Assembly: GCA_029783825.1 (NCBI GenBank)
Contig: JAREIK010010172.1
Span: forward strand, 21,218 to 85,217
Reading direction: 5' to 3'
DNA from: Sapria himalayana
Lineage: Eukaryota; Streptophyta; Magnoliopsida; Malpighiales; Rafflesiaceae
Length of the DNA stretch: 64,000 nt
In this document: positions 49,020 through 62,109 of the stretch, in pieces
How the letters are laid out: each line of letters starts with the position of its first letter
How positions within the stretch are numbered: the first letter of the stretch is position 1
Made by a program: the position numbers and the translations under genes
The notes under the pieces: model-generated
What the model saw: the letters and a program-made list of their open reading frames with translations, nothing else
Database searches by the model: none
Told to the model about the DNA's origin: nothing

Positions 49020-51140
49020 GAAACTATGCAACCAAGTACATATTTTGTGAAATTTAAATGGTTGCAAAATTAATTTTATGTCATAATAATCAAGTACCAT
49101 ACTAGTACCCAAGGTCATGCTAAATCCAAGTGTTAAGACTTTATCTTTAATATGACTCGGTAGTCTCAAGTTGGAGCTGTGACCTTTTTTATAAACCCAT
49201 GACTTTTGAGATATAAAATATTATAAAGTCAAAAATACTCAAGCCAAAGTTATAGTGATTATTTAGAGTCAAAATGTTTAGGACACATGTTATAGAGAAC
49301 ATTACTCAAGTATAATCATTCCCGAAGGTTACAACTCTTGTACTCAAAAGAAAGCATAACCATGTTGTGTATGCTCAAGCTAATTGCTAGCACCATGGTA
49401 TCCTTGAAAAGACATGACAACTTGAAATATGAGAGAAGATGAATATAAAACTACATCCCTTTATAGATGACAAGATGACAAAGATACAAAGTTATGATCA
49501 CTTCATAGTATCATGACTTTGTGTTATAAAGACATTAGACCCAAGTCATGGTTGTTCCTAGTATCATAACTTTGTATTATAAAAGAATTAAATTATAGAT
49601 TAGAGTCATAATCATTTTCTAGAGGCCTGATCTCGAATAGAAGAGATGAAGGCTAAAATTGTGACTTAATTCTGGACATTGTGACTTTCGGCTAAGAATA
49701 ATACAATATCATCCGATTATAAATATAGAAAATAGGAATATTTCAAAAATCTCTCATTCTCTTTTTATTCTCCCTCATGAAACAAACAAAACTAAGGTGA
49801 ATACTAAAGCCTAGGGGTGAATCTTTCACTCTTATAAAAGTTTCATAAGCAAGTAAGGGACACAAGATTAAAACTAATCTCTAGAGCCGGTGGCATGACT
49901 TTCTAAATCCCCTTCTCTAAGGTTGATTTAGAAATTTACACCAAAATAGCATGAGTCTAAGGTTTGTATAATTTCAATCTCTAAGATATGATTTTGGTTT
50001 ATAATTGATGAATGAATGGTTTGATTTTATTTATGTTATGAATATTAATGGATGCTAATTGAATAGAACTTAAACTAGGGTTTTAACAATTTATAGCTTT
50101 GTGCAAGATTTTCATAGTGGATAATAACAGGCAAACTATGAGACTCACACATGGATATATTATTATGGTTGAAAGGTAGTGATAGCCCCTTCGACTATAA
50201 TATGCGAGATAAACCTAAATGTTGAAATCCAAAATATGGGTATGTTAATTATCAAAAATATAATACTTATGAAGCCAAAAGTATAAATACTTTTGCATAC
50301 GAATCTATTATACATATCTTAAAAGAACTAGCTTTTAATTAGGATAGATGTTATAAATAATATTTTTCTAAGAAGTTCACCTTTAGTATTAGAGTTGTAT
50401 CATCACCAAGAAATATGATGACATGTAATCCTCATGACATAAACTAGTGTGTGGTGATTCACAAGGTGATGATAGCACTCGAGAGTTGCTTTTACTCATA
50501 TGGTTCATACTATAAAAATTGAAAAAAAAATATGTTGATTGTGTGATTATGATACTTAAGAAAATAAAAGTATAAATACTTACAAAATTTGCTAATCATT
50601 GATCTTTATGATGATGAAGGCAGAAGAATAATAGTATGCATACAAAATAATCATTAAGAGAAGTTGATAAAGTTACCTAAAAGGTATGAGTTTATGAATG
50701 ACTCTAAAGTAGAAATGAAATTTTATTTAGGTGGAGAAATACCAAAGAGAAAACTATGAGGGGCATCACCATTGGGATGTGCTCAATGATAACAACCTTG
50801 TATGCAATTATGATAAGTAGTGATTGCACAATAACTCAAATTTCATTCTGTGTTCAAGATAATATACATAGTGCAACTTAACATTATCATATAAAATTAA
50901 TGAATAAAGCATTAACCTAAGATTTCATAACAATACAAATATACAATGTTTTAAAAATAGGTTGTCTCATTGTTGAATAACTAAACTGATGGATTCTTCA
51001 TGGGATCAATATCTGAACATAATTTAGCTTTACTACTTGTATGACTTATGAATTAATGGATCTCTATTGAAAAAATATTCTCATTAACAAGCTTTTAGAA
51101 AATCACTTGACTGATAAAAGTAGGTTTGATAGCAAAGTCA
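49020..51140 (+). repeat. Athila-like LTR copy 6 (plus)
   Basis: Starts at about 49,020 with actatgcaaccaagtac (compare 43,235) and runs to tgactgataaaagtagg at 51,120, near where the primer-binding site should be. Imperfect repeat at 49,180-49,700. The atgtgctcaatgataacaa block is at 50,780. The first ~270 bases of the LTR are absent, as in copy 5. An ~80-base spacer (48,941-49,019) separates the two. Confidence 0.7.
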
Positions 51141-54080
51141 CAACATACACCCAAAGTTACTACACTTTGTACAACCATGACCATGACTTTGATTGGATTC
51201 TTTATTATTTTTATCTCAGTCTCGTCTTTCTCAAACATTCTTTTAAATTCCTTGAAGTTGACAATATAAGATTCCTCCAAGATCATTGTTTCGAAGAATG
51301 TCACGACCTCATAGTATCAATCTTCTTCTTTTCTCATTTTTATAGCTCCAAAGCAGTTCTTCCTCATTGTATTTCTTATCTTCAACACTTTTATAGCTCC
51401 AAAGTTGTTCTTCCTTTTCTCCTCATTTTTCTTCATCTAGCTAATAGTCTTTTATAAATTATTTTCATCAAAAATTCATGTTTTCTTGCATTAAGGTATG
51501 TAAGAGATTGTATATTCTCCAATACCCTATTTTATCATCATCATCTAGACCCTATAAGCCTTTAAAAGATTAGACTTTACATGCTCCTCATCAAAAGAGA
51601 GAGTGAACTCTCCATTCTTGATATTGAAAGGGACTAGTCTCGTAGCAAAAATTAATCATCCCAATATTTATGATGCATAAATTTTCTTCATATTCAATAC
51701 AACAAAATCTTTAAGAAAAATAAAAATACTCACCTTAACCATTACATTTTCAATAATCTCATCTTGGTACTTGATAGTCTGATTAGTCATTTAGAGTATG
51801 AGAGATGTAAAAGTAATTTTGTAAAGATTTAATATTCTAGCAATTTATATGGACATCAAATTAACACTTAATCCTAAGTCGCATATTACTTTTCGGAATG
51901 TTAGTCTTCAATTGTGCAAGGTGTAAAAAAACCTTCTAGGGTCCTTCAATTTCTTCGAATTTTATTTTTTGAAAAATTATATTATAATTCTTGGTCATAT
52001 TCATAGCCTCTTATATCTCCTATTTCGTCTTACTACTCATTATAATATATAAATTTATAAACTCCATGTAGTTTGACATGTGGGCTATAACTTTGACTAA
52101 TGATAAAGTCACTTCTAACTTTTAGAATATTTCATGAAACTTCTCAAAATATTCATCTAATTTTTTAATTTCTAAATCATTGTGAAAATAGAAGATTCAT
52201 CCAAAACTCACTCTTAGCTTTATTCTAATTCATTTTTTATCTCTATAGCTTCGAGTAACCTTTATTTGCTCCTCTATTTCATCATTTTTCTTTATTACAT
52301 CTTTTAATGAGATCTGTGCTTACACTTTCTATGGAGTCACAACTTTGTTAGGGGTAATGACATTGCATCTTTCATACATCGAACTCTTTTTAGAATGGAC
52401 CACGACTTCTTGGAAAATTCTAGTCCGAGCCATAGCTTTTGGAAAAGTCATAGCAATATTAACCTCAAAAGTTCCTAATTCTTCTTGTTCAATGTAGGTC
52501 CTTTGAATCTCTTTTCTTCTTTCAAGAAACATAGAGAAGTAATTCTTTGGATTTACTTCATTATCACTTGGAAATTCATTTACTCATTTTTACCTTAACG
52601 ATAATACTAATTGTCCAATTTGATTTTTTATATTTTTCTTCATCAAACTCATTTTATCCATTCTCACTTCAAGCATCCACATCCAATAATATAGATATTC
52701 TTTATATTCTTCTTCCAAGAACTCTGTTTCAATTCTACTAAGTTGACATTCATGCCTTCTTCTAAAGCTACATTCTCTTCTCTTCATGATAGTTGATAAT
52801 TCAAGCTTGAGCTTCCTTGCATATTATAGGTCACCACATTGTTCCTACTATTTCTTGAAGATTGCCCAATATTATGTAGCTCACTCTCATAGACTCCAAA
52901 CAAAAAATTCCCATAATTTCTTATGTTCATATGGTGATGCATTGAGATATTATTGTTGGATCAAAAAACATATTCTTTGATTTGCATTTGTTTGTCTTCT
53001 TCCAATTGATAAATGAGATCCAAGCCCATCAATTCATGTATATGTATAATAACAATCTCTTTGGATACTCATCTCTTTTCCTCTTTGGTGTCAAACATTC
53101 TTAAGAGAGCTTCCATTTATTGCTAGCTTAAATAAATAATATGGCTTCTTTAGTAATTTATTCATAATCAACCCTCCACTGATTGCATCAACCATGAACC
53201 TCATCATATATTTTAGCATGTTATAAAAGGTTTGAGCTTGAAACCACAACTCAAATTCATAGTGCGGATCTATCCTCAATAACACCTTAAAATGGTCACA
53301 AGTATCATATAAAGTCTCGTGCTCATTTTGTCAGAATTGTCTTTTCTTACTCCATAATTGATAAGTAATTTGAGGTAGGAAAACTTAGTGAGAAAGATAC
53401 TGACTAGTTCACCAACTATCAATGGAGCCACAAGGTAAAACTGGAATGAACTTCATGCCTTATCCCTTAATAAAATTGAAAATAGATTTAATCTTATTAC
53501 ATCAAGGATAACTCCATCTATTTTTATCATGGTGCATAGCTCCAAAAATATCAGGTCCATTAGGATCCTTTAATCCTTTTTGATTGTATTGATACTTTTG
53601 AACAATAGCTACAACTTTCAGCTTCCACTAAAATTACTTTGATTCTTCTAGGTGCAATTAAATACCCAAATAACTATCAATTATCACTAGCCTCCAATAG
53701 TCTTCCATGTTACAGTGGTAGATGGGCTATTAGACAGCTTGTCTATTACCACCTTGGAGCTCTTTATTACTGATAGTTCCCTCCTTAGGTTCTTTATTAA
53801 CTCTTTGTATGGTAATTATTTCTCTAGTTCTTTCAATTTATAGGTCTATAGGGGTTAGCAAAGTTTTAGAGCTATGGTTCATAAAAGTGTGCTTAAAAAA
53901 ATAAGGAAAATGATACAAGCTAAACACCAAAATACAACTATCCACTTTTCAAACATGTTAACAAGGCTTAGGATTTAGATTCAAAAAGATTTATCAAAGT
54001 CATTGCTATCTAAACTACTAAGAAATTATCCTTTTACCAGTATAATTTTATCAACTCACATTGACTAATCAAACTTAATA
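51141..54080 (-). pseudogene. Athila-like gag-protease remnant (minus strand)
   Basis: Reading leftward from the primer-binding site at 54,100, gag begins near 53,900. At 53,285-53,091 an open 64-residue stretch, IDPHYEFELWFQAQTFYNML through ISGGLIMNKL, matches the conserved Athila gag segment LRxCPHHGxxxWxQxQxFYNGL followed by DAASGGxLMxKTxEEAYxL. Lys/Glu-rich spacer follows (52,790-52,330). At about 52,000-51,560 broken frames give NYNIIFQKIKFEEIEGP, like the NKLPPKLKDPGSFTIP block before the aspartic protease. Further pieces correspond to the protease region. No reverse transcriptase was found. Sequence from 51,480 to 51,141 is Lys/Glu-rich and may be displaced gag. Inactive. Confidence 0.65.
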
Positions 54081-54100
54081 ATCCCTAGTAAAGTACCAAA
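54081..54100 (-). other. Decayed tRNA-Asp-type primer-binding site
   Basis: On the minus strand TTTGGTACTTTACTAGGGAT, followed by tattaagtttgattagtc. It differs from the expected TGGCGCCGTTGCCGGGGA mainly by C-to-T and G-to-A changes. It lies between LTR copy 7 and the gag remnant on the same strand, as expected. Confidence 0.65.
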
Positions 54101-55843
54101 AACTTGTAATTTTGTTATGCCCCTAATTTTATTGATTAGGTAGTATTTAAAAACCTCTTTGGTGAGAGTATCTCATCAATAGATATCTATAAGTGTATAA
54201 GTCATACAAGTAATAAAGAAGATTTTTATCTAATTATCAATCTTATAGGAATTATATCAGTAGTTTTGTTATTTAATAGTTAGGCAACTCAATTCTAGTA
54301 AAATAGTTATTCAAATTGTGAAATCAATCTTAGAACCATACAATTTTTTAATTTAATTTATATATATGTGATGTATATTCAAATTACCTCAAATTATATT
54401 ATGTTTGAATATAGAATGAATATTAGATTTTTATGTAATGACTCATTGACCTAATAGCATACAAAGTAGTTATCACCATTGTATCTATCTCAATAGTAGT
54501 CCCCTCATAATTATTCCTTTGGTACATCATTACCAAGATAACAAATCATGCTCAAGATTCATTCATAATCTTATACCTTTTAGGCAACTTGTCAACTATT
54601 TTTGATCTTCATATGTATATTTTTATTCACTTGCCTCAGGTATCATAAAGAGTAAGAATCGATATGTTTTGTAAGCATTTGAACATTCAGCTTCATAAGT
54701 ACTATACTCTCATAATTAATATATGCTTGTCTCAAGTTTCATTACTAGGAACCATAGAAGTAATAGTAGCTCACAAAAGTTATTACAACCTAAATAATCA
54801 CAACATACTCATTCACGAAGATTGCCTATCACTATCCTCCTTGGTGACAATGCAATTCCCACACAAAGGATAAAACTCTTAAGAAAATTTTCTATATAAT
54901 ATGCATCCTAATCGAGAAAAAATTATAATAAGATGTATATAATGGATTAACATGTAAAAGCATTCATATTTTTGACTTTGTAAGTATCATACTAACAATT
55001 ATTAATATTCTAAAATTGTAGGTTTTACCTTATATGTATATCTCCTACATTGCAATCAAAGGTTGTCTTACATCACATAAATATAATCCTTGACCAGATT
55101 ATATTTTAATAGAAAATTCTAAATATATCCTATAGAGGGGGTTTGAGAGTCATCCACCCAACTCTAGAGATAAGTATTTAGTCTTACCCTTTCTTGTTTG
55201 TTGTGTCCCTAAAGAGTATGACATTCTTCCTTAGAGTTTGGTAGCTCCACAATGGCTTTGCTTATTGTGTGGAGTAAGGATATGAATTAGAGTGCTCCCT
55301 AGAATTCCTCTCTCTTCCTTTTTATACTCAGCCGATTCTACATTACTTTAAGTAGGACATCATTTTTAAAAGAGAGTTGAACTTTGGCCTTCATCTCTAA
55401 AGCTTGAAGTTGCAATTCTAGAAAATAGTTGACTCTAAAATATATCTCAATCTTTCTATATCACAAATTCATAGTACTAGGCAATGAGCATGACTTTGGC
55501 CTAATATCTTTATAATACAAAGTCATATCATTGTGAAGTTGCCATGACTTCATGTATTTATCTTTCTTGAACTTCATATAGGGCTATATAACTAGTAGTG
55601 GTCGTGGCATTGCAAATGGCCTTTCATATTGTAATATGGACAAATTGCTAAGTTATGGCCATGACTTTTATATTGGTCACTCTTGATTATTTTATGGCCA
55701 TGGTGTGGAAAATAACCATGGCACTACTAAGGCCTCATGTGTGTGTTATATGGCCACGATATTGAAAAATGACCTTGACACAAAAATTAGCCTATTACGT
55801 GTCTTAAATTTTATCGATGAAATAAGTGACCATGGCACTAGCC
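54101..55843 (-). repeat. Athila-like LTR copy 7 (minus), 3' part
   Basis: Follows the minus copy 5 in order: ttggtgagagtatctcatc (54,160; compare 46,705), the catcacaatcctcataattattcc block (54,490; compare 47,030), cattattcataatcttatacc (54,565; compare 47,105), and the imperfect gtcatg repeat at 55,440-55,830. It is broken at 55,843 by a hAT transposon and resumes at 59,202. Frame 54,664-54,873 is not a gene. Confidence 0.7.
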
Positions 55844-58800
55844 TATAGGTGTCAAGTGGGGCGGGCAGTCTAGGCCCGACACAAGGCACGATCCAATTGA
55901 GTTGTGCCTGTCCCAGCACGGCAAGGTACAGAACTGTGCCTGGGCTCGTACAAGGCTATCTCGAGGCACGGTTCGTGTCATGCCGTGCCAAGGTCTTTCG
56001 GGCCTTATGCCAAGCTAAGTACGACCTGGCTGCCTAGCTCAAAGGCATGGTTCTTTGATATGACCCAAAACATGCCCTATAACTTAGGCCAGGTTCGGGG
56101 CATGGTCTGATTGGACCAACCGCGATACCCATCTACCCAAATCCCATGACCTAGCAGGCCTCAGCTCGATTTAAGCCTAGAAGCCATAGCTTCTAGAACC
56201 ATTGAGTAGAACCCACCCGACGGACAAAAAAAGTAAAAAAAAAATTAGATGTGTGAACACCTTTAGTTGTTGGATGCACCCCTAATGGGTATAGGAAAAA
56301 ATTTGATGACTATTAAGTTTCTACCCAAAAATATAATTAAAAAATTAATTAAAAATTCAAAAAAATGATTTTTTAATTTTTTTTTCATATCTATAATTAT
56401 TCTTTTTTCAATCTCTAATATCTATCCTATTCCTATCCACATTCTATATATATCTATGTCTCTCATCTCATCTCTCAATCTCTCTCCTCTCGAGACTCAT
56501 GTGTGGATTGCACTGCATACATCAGATTTGGATATCAAACATTGTACATCATCAAGCAAATATGTTTATGCTTTACGAGTATTATTTTTAAATTTTGTTT
56601 AGTTTTTTTCATATTTTTTTAATTAATAATTTAGTTTAAAATAATATAGAATTTAAAAATATAATTATAATATAATTAATAAACTAATAAAAATTAAAAG
56701 TGACAAATAGTAATTTTAATGATGATAACGAAATTAACATTAACGTAAACATAGATAATTTTTATATGGATAATGATAACCCTATGAAAAGATCCAAGAC
56801 CGCCGAAACATTATTTTCTCTCATGGCCTCGACCCAAACATCTAAAAAATAAAAAGCTAGAAGAAAATTAATAGTTTAGACTTACTTTAATAACATACAA
56901 AATAAAGATATAAGGGGTGTCGATGAAGAATCAGCACAATGCAAATATTATTAAAAAATTAACCGATAAGAGTGTAGTAGAATTGGCATACTAGGCACCT
57001 TAAGAGGCAAACCGAATAATATACCAAAAAGCATAGTGTATTAGATCCTAAGCAAACCCAATTGTGCAGAGAGTCTTTGAGGTTGGGTCTAGTTCACCCT
57101 TTATGTTGATCCCTTTCATATATCACAATGAGTTGGAGAGAGAAGACATGACCAAACTGATCACTATGATAGATCTTCCAATTAGTTTTTCGAAGGATCC
57201 AAGGGTAGTCAATATCATGTAGACCTATTTTCAGTCTGGATATCATAGGATTCCTTGGCCCACATATAGGAATAACATAGTAAAATACTATAAGTTAATA
57301 AAAAAATAATAATTAATAAATTTAAGAAATATAGTGGCGTGGTGTCCGTGATTTTTGATATATGGACTAGTCATAATAATACATCTTATGCAGGCCTCAT
57401 TGCCCACTATGTAGATTCTAAATATACACGAAAAAAAATTATTAGAATTTTTAGAGATTTTTCATCCTCATGTTGAGAATCTTTAGAGAATATAATATTC
57501 ACAATAAAATATATAGTATCACATTCTATAACACATTAACAATATAGTAACCATTAACATGTTTGTTAGAACCATTAGAGACATGCCATTAAAAAAAATT
57601 TTTAACATTAAATGCATGTGCCATGTCATTAACCTCATAGTACAAGCGGTGATGAAAGTTGTTTCCCCTATTTTAGAAAAATACATTAACTCACTAAAAT
57701 TTCTTCATATGCCTTATAGCCAACATGAGTTTGATAGTTTCTATTTGTCTATGCATCTAAAGAAAAAGAAATTTCAATCAGATATGATACATTATTGGAA
57801 TTACACATACCTTATGTTGAGTAATGTGTTTGGTATGAACACATGATATTTGACTATATCAATAGTAAGAGTGACAAACTTATTATTGAAGACACTTACT
57901 AGGACACAATAACTTAATGAAATTTCTGAAGTTTCATTATGACATGACGAACATGTGTTTGTTAGTTTATACACTCATGACTTTCATTGCACTCAGGTGC
58001 ATATGCAATATTAGTAGCATATTTAGGAAGTTTAGAGATTATCCTACATATAGTGACAAGACTCTTGAGATGATAACTAATTACTTAAAGTATTGGTCCA
58101 CAATTCAATCTCTTTATTGTCTAGCTACTCGCATGGACCTTGGAGTTAAGGTGGAAAGATGAAGAACATTTTGACATACATATACTCGTGCATAAACCAT
58201 GAACACCAACCTGAAGGGTTTATTCACAAGAAGTTGACTGAGTTATTTACATACTAAGATATTGGGTATAGTGATGGTAGTAGCCATGCTCTAAGTACGA
58301 ACATAAATACCATATTCAGAGATGATGATTTCCTCATTTAGTTAGTGAGGGGTAAATAGTGGGATTGACCACCGAATAGAAGTGAGTTATCTCGGTACTT
58401 AGATACTGATTACTACTGAAATCCTATCACATACTGATAACAAGAACCTTGATATTTTACAATGGTGGAAATCATGATTCCACCATCCTATGCTTTCTAA
58501 GATGACATGAGACATACTGACTCCTCTAGGCTCGAGCATAATATCAGAGTCTACTTTTTCTGTTATAATGAATGTGATTTTAGATAGGAGTTTGAGATTG
58601 GGGTCAGATATTATTGAGACGTTAAGATACATGAAGGATTGAGAGGATTTGAGTTTGAGTATCCATGATCATGCTGCACTATAGCAAGAGCAAGAGAGTT
58701 TGTGATATATAATGATTAGTGGGACTTTGATGAGGATTGAGATTGAGCCTATCCCTAGTGATACTATCAGACACTTATGGAATTGATCATTCTTGTATTT

Positions 58801-59201
58801 ATTTTTGAGCTTGCATTATTATTTCGTACTTATATTACATGACAAAATGATTTTAATTTATACTATTTATTTCATGTTATTTTTGAGTTGTGAGTTGTGA
58901 TTATTATTTTATTTTTTTTTGTAATTAATTAATTAATTAATTTTGTATTGAAATCTATAATTTTTAGAATTAGAGATGACTAGATTCTGAATGGGCCCGA
59001 AATAGCACTTCCCGACATGACCCAACAGGAAATACCCCAAGGCCTAGTATGAACCAGCCAAAATCCAACAAACTTGGGCCATTTTGGACATGTCGGACTT
59101 GCTCTTTTTGAGTCGTGTCATGCTTGGCACGACATGGTAGCCTAAGTGGGCCACCAAAAAATTGGTGGTGTCTACCCATCACGACCCTTTTGACACCTCT
59201 A
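55844..59201 (+). mobile_element. Complete but inactive hAT transposon (3,358 bp) with 8-bp target duplications
   Basis: The left terminus tataggtgtcaa and right terminus ttgacacctcta are inverted repeats. The 8-bp duplications are cactagcc (55,836-55,843) and cactggcc (59,202-59,209), seven of eight identical. The left end is a GC-rich 330-bp region, followed by a tct-rich leader (56,380-56,500) and the transposase pseudogene. The right end (58,970-59,190) is again GC-rich with cgacatg and gtcgtgtcatg words. The LTR around it continues smoothly from one side to the other and is uninterrupted in the paralog at 48,440-48,520, which is in effect an empty site. Confidence 0.9.
56740..58740 (+). 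pseudogene. hAT transposase pseudogene
   Basis: Broken plus-strand frames follow a plant hAT transposase from end to end. The N-terminal zinc-finger region is about 56,860-57,110. DIW-type catalytic-core sequence at about 57,330-57,370 reads VSVIFDIWT. The stretch 57,559-57,846 includes CHVINLIVQAVMKVV, SQHEFDSF and YWNYTYLMLSNV, matching CxxHxLNLIVQ and RWNSTYLML. The stretch 57,917-58,162 has FRDYPTYSDKT and YCLATRMDLGVK, where active families have LDPRxK. The C-terminal dimerisation (hATC) region at 58,390-58,720 shows EMSRYLDTDYY, a WWK-like start, then DMRHTDSSRLE and YNDxWDFDED. Stops and frameshifts separate these blocks, and several key residues are changed. Such proteins bind the terminal repeats and excise the element; this one cannot be made. 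Confidence 0.85.
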
Positions 59202-59315
59202 CACTGGCCTTAACTTCTCTCATATATCACATTGTTGTAGCACTACAAAGATGTCATGCCACTGGTAATCATCTTGAAATGACCTTATTGTCATTTCTAT
59301 CATATATCAAATCTC
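59202..59315 (-). repeat. Athila-like LTR copy 7, continuation beyond the hAT
   Basis: The block ttctctcatatatcacattgt and cactacaaagatgtcatg aligns with 48,485-48,525 of copy 5. Similarity fades by 59,315, so the 5' part of the LTR is lost. Confidence 0.65.
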
Positions 59316-60160
59316 AAGTAGATGGATTTCTATATTTTAGAAATCTCACTTATAGCTCATCTAGTAAGAGTAAATACATAACTAGTCGTGTACTTGATAT
59401 TATCATCTTTCTCATATTCTAAAACAACATATCATCTAATAATAAGGTCCGAAAGAACCTTTATAAAATAATTTAACATTTGAGATTCCTTTAATATATC
59501 TACGAACACTCTTCGAAATATTTTAATACTCTACTAGGGTTTTCCATAAATCATCTTACAATCCTACTTCATATGCAATGTCTAATCTTATACAAATCAC
59601 TAATAAATATCATTGAGATTTCTTCTTTTTTATTTTCTCATTCACGCTACAGTTTAGTTTGTGAATCTATCTTCTCCACCTCCTTTTTCTGCCACCACAA
59701 ACCCTAACCCTAACTATCTTTCATGATTAATTTAAGAGGAAATAGCAAATCAACATGTTGTTCATTAATTTTTGTATTTATATTAAAAATTTGGATAGGT
59801 TTTAAAGAGTTTAGATTTTATTAGTTATTTTTAAAACATTTTATTTCTCTTTTGGATTTATGATTTATTTATGGATATGTTTTAGGAATTTTATTTTTTG
59901 TAATAATTAATAATTGTACTGAGAAAAAAATGTTATTAGAAATTCTATTTATATTAGATATTATGTAATTCAATAATAATAAGGATAAATATATAAATAT
60001 ATTATTTTCAGTATTCAACATTTACCGTTATCAAACAATATATTTATCTTCAGCATTCAATTAATAGTAATTTATCAAATAATTTTTCAATACAAATTCA
60101 ACACTTATAAAATTTAGTTTTAATTTTTTAGCACTTAATTTTTTCAGTTTTATCAAATGG
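59316..60160. other. Intergenic stretch between opposed LTR copies
   Basis: AT-rich, no gene recognised. It contains a short aaaccctaaccctaac motif at 59,699-59,714 (too short to be a telomere relic). The phrase ttatcaaatggaccctta at about 60,150 looks like the end of a small MITE, but no partner terminus was found. Confidence 0.45.
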
Positions 60161-62109
60161 ACCCTTAGTCATGATAAATTATAGCATCATGACTTATTCA
60201 TTACAGAACCAAAATATTAAGTATTTTGAGTTCTGACATTATTTTTTGCCACTTCATTTTATTTCATAGACTATTACTTTGGTCATGGCCATTCTTGTGT
60301 TGTGACTTTATGTTTCAAAGAGAATTTACCAAAATTATGGTTGTTCCTAGTATTATTAGTTTGTGTTATAATGAGTAAATACAATAATCATAGTTATTCC
60401 TAGTGACACACATATTACTATATAGAAAAACATCAATCATAGCCATTCCTAGCACAACGGCATCATGCTCTATATTGGAGTTACTTGAGTCACAACATTC
60501 ACTACTACCTGACTTTGGTACTCCATAGATGATCCAATGAGACACAAAATCCACAATCTCAAGCCAATTCCATGACTTCCAATTGAAAGTATTGCATGGA
60601 ATTCCCAAAAGTATCTAAGCAACACTTTGAAGAAAACAAAGAAGAGGAGGAATGAGAATTGTATTTTAAGACAAGGGCAACAAAAAAAATACTAGGAGGC
60701 ATAATTCTAACTCATGGTTAGGGACAAATTCAAGGTGAACATGCACAATACTTTATTAAGTTTAGTTTGAGATACTTAGATTTCTGCTTGGGTTTGTATT
60801 GGGAACCCTCAATTTCATGAGATGTCTTTCAAAATATCTTGCTGAGATAGTACAAAATATTATGATGAATTGAGATCTAGGGTTATATTATGTATTATAT
60901 GTGATGAATACATTATTTTTATATGGTTTGATGTTTGTATGAATATTATGGTTTTAATGGTAATTTATATGGATGTGTTATAGAACTAAATTTTAGGATT
61001 TACTTTTTAATAGCTTGATGTGTGTTTGCTATGGTGAATGGTAATATTTATGTCACATAACACACTCATGTGATCTAATAAAGGGAAGTGACACTCTTTT
61101 AACCTTAGCACATGAAATAAATCTATGTATGAAAACTCAAGATTGTTTTAAGTAATCATTGCAACTATGAGCTTTTGAAGCCAAAATCACAAATATACTT
61201 ATACCCAATACATAATGCATACTTTAGAAAACTAACTTCATGTGATGTGGAAGTTAAGTAGAATATCTAATCTTGAACTTCATAGTGTGAGAGTCCTGGG
61301 TTAGCCTATATTAGACATTAAAAGGTATGTCACGAAGCACATGCAAGCAGAGGTGATCTATATGGTGATGATAGCCCTATGATACAATTTATTTTGAATG
61401 ATTTTTATAGGTATGATTTATGAAAAGATATATATTAATTATTGTGAGTATGATGCTTACAAAACCAAAAGTACAAATACATTTATTACTATATTATCTC
61501 GTATCTTTAAGACATTAGAGGTTACAAAATAGGATGGTATATTTGAAGTAATTTTTTAAGGTTGTTAATGTATTTCAAAGAAAGGAGTAGAGGTGTAAAT
61601 AGTTCATAAATGGAATAATGTATTTCTTTGGTGTGAAATATATAAAGGACAATAATGAGGTGGTCATCTTTAATAGTGGTATTCTAATGATGATAGCCAC
61701 CTTGTATACCAAGAGAGAACTTGAGTACTTTCATACTATTTTACCATTCATTCAATAATTAACCATAATATTGACCCAATCCTAAAAAAATATTCTCATG
61801 CATAAAAAGTGAGCCAATTATAGGTAGTTATTTTTCTTTCTCAATAATTAACCATAATATTGGTCTAAGTATCTTTTTGAAAATCCAATTATTTTGATTC
61901 AACTTGAGTAGTAGTTATTTTACTATAGATTACTCATACAATCAATTTATTCCCTATGCGATTAATATCTAGACATATATATAGATTACTACTTGCATAA
62001 CCCATATATTTGTGGCACTATGTTGGAAAAGAGATAATCTTTCAATGAGGTTATGGAATTATGTCAATCAACAATAAGATTTGACACCCTCACAAAGTTG
62101 AAACTAGTC
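60161..62109 (+). repeat. Athila-like LTR copy 8 (plus)
   Basis: Contains the imperfect repeat (60,170-60,600), the catgagatgtctttc block (60,815), the gataaatctatgta block (61,115), the tattctaatgatgatagccaccttgtata block (61,680) and the atgcgattaatatctagac block (61,955), in the same order as copies 2, 3 and 6. It ends at a primer-binding site. The minus frame 60,366-60,608 lies in the imperfect repeat and is not a gene. Confidence 0.7.

Noticed and set aside
55849..56110. Two overlapping open frames in GC-rich sequence
   Set aside because: They lie in the non-coding left end of the hAT transposon, where high GC reduces stop codons.
59699..59714. Interstitial telomere-like aaaccctaaccctaac
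   Set aside because: About two repeat units only; expected by chance in AT-rich plant DNA.
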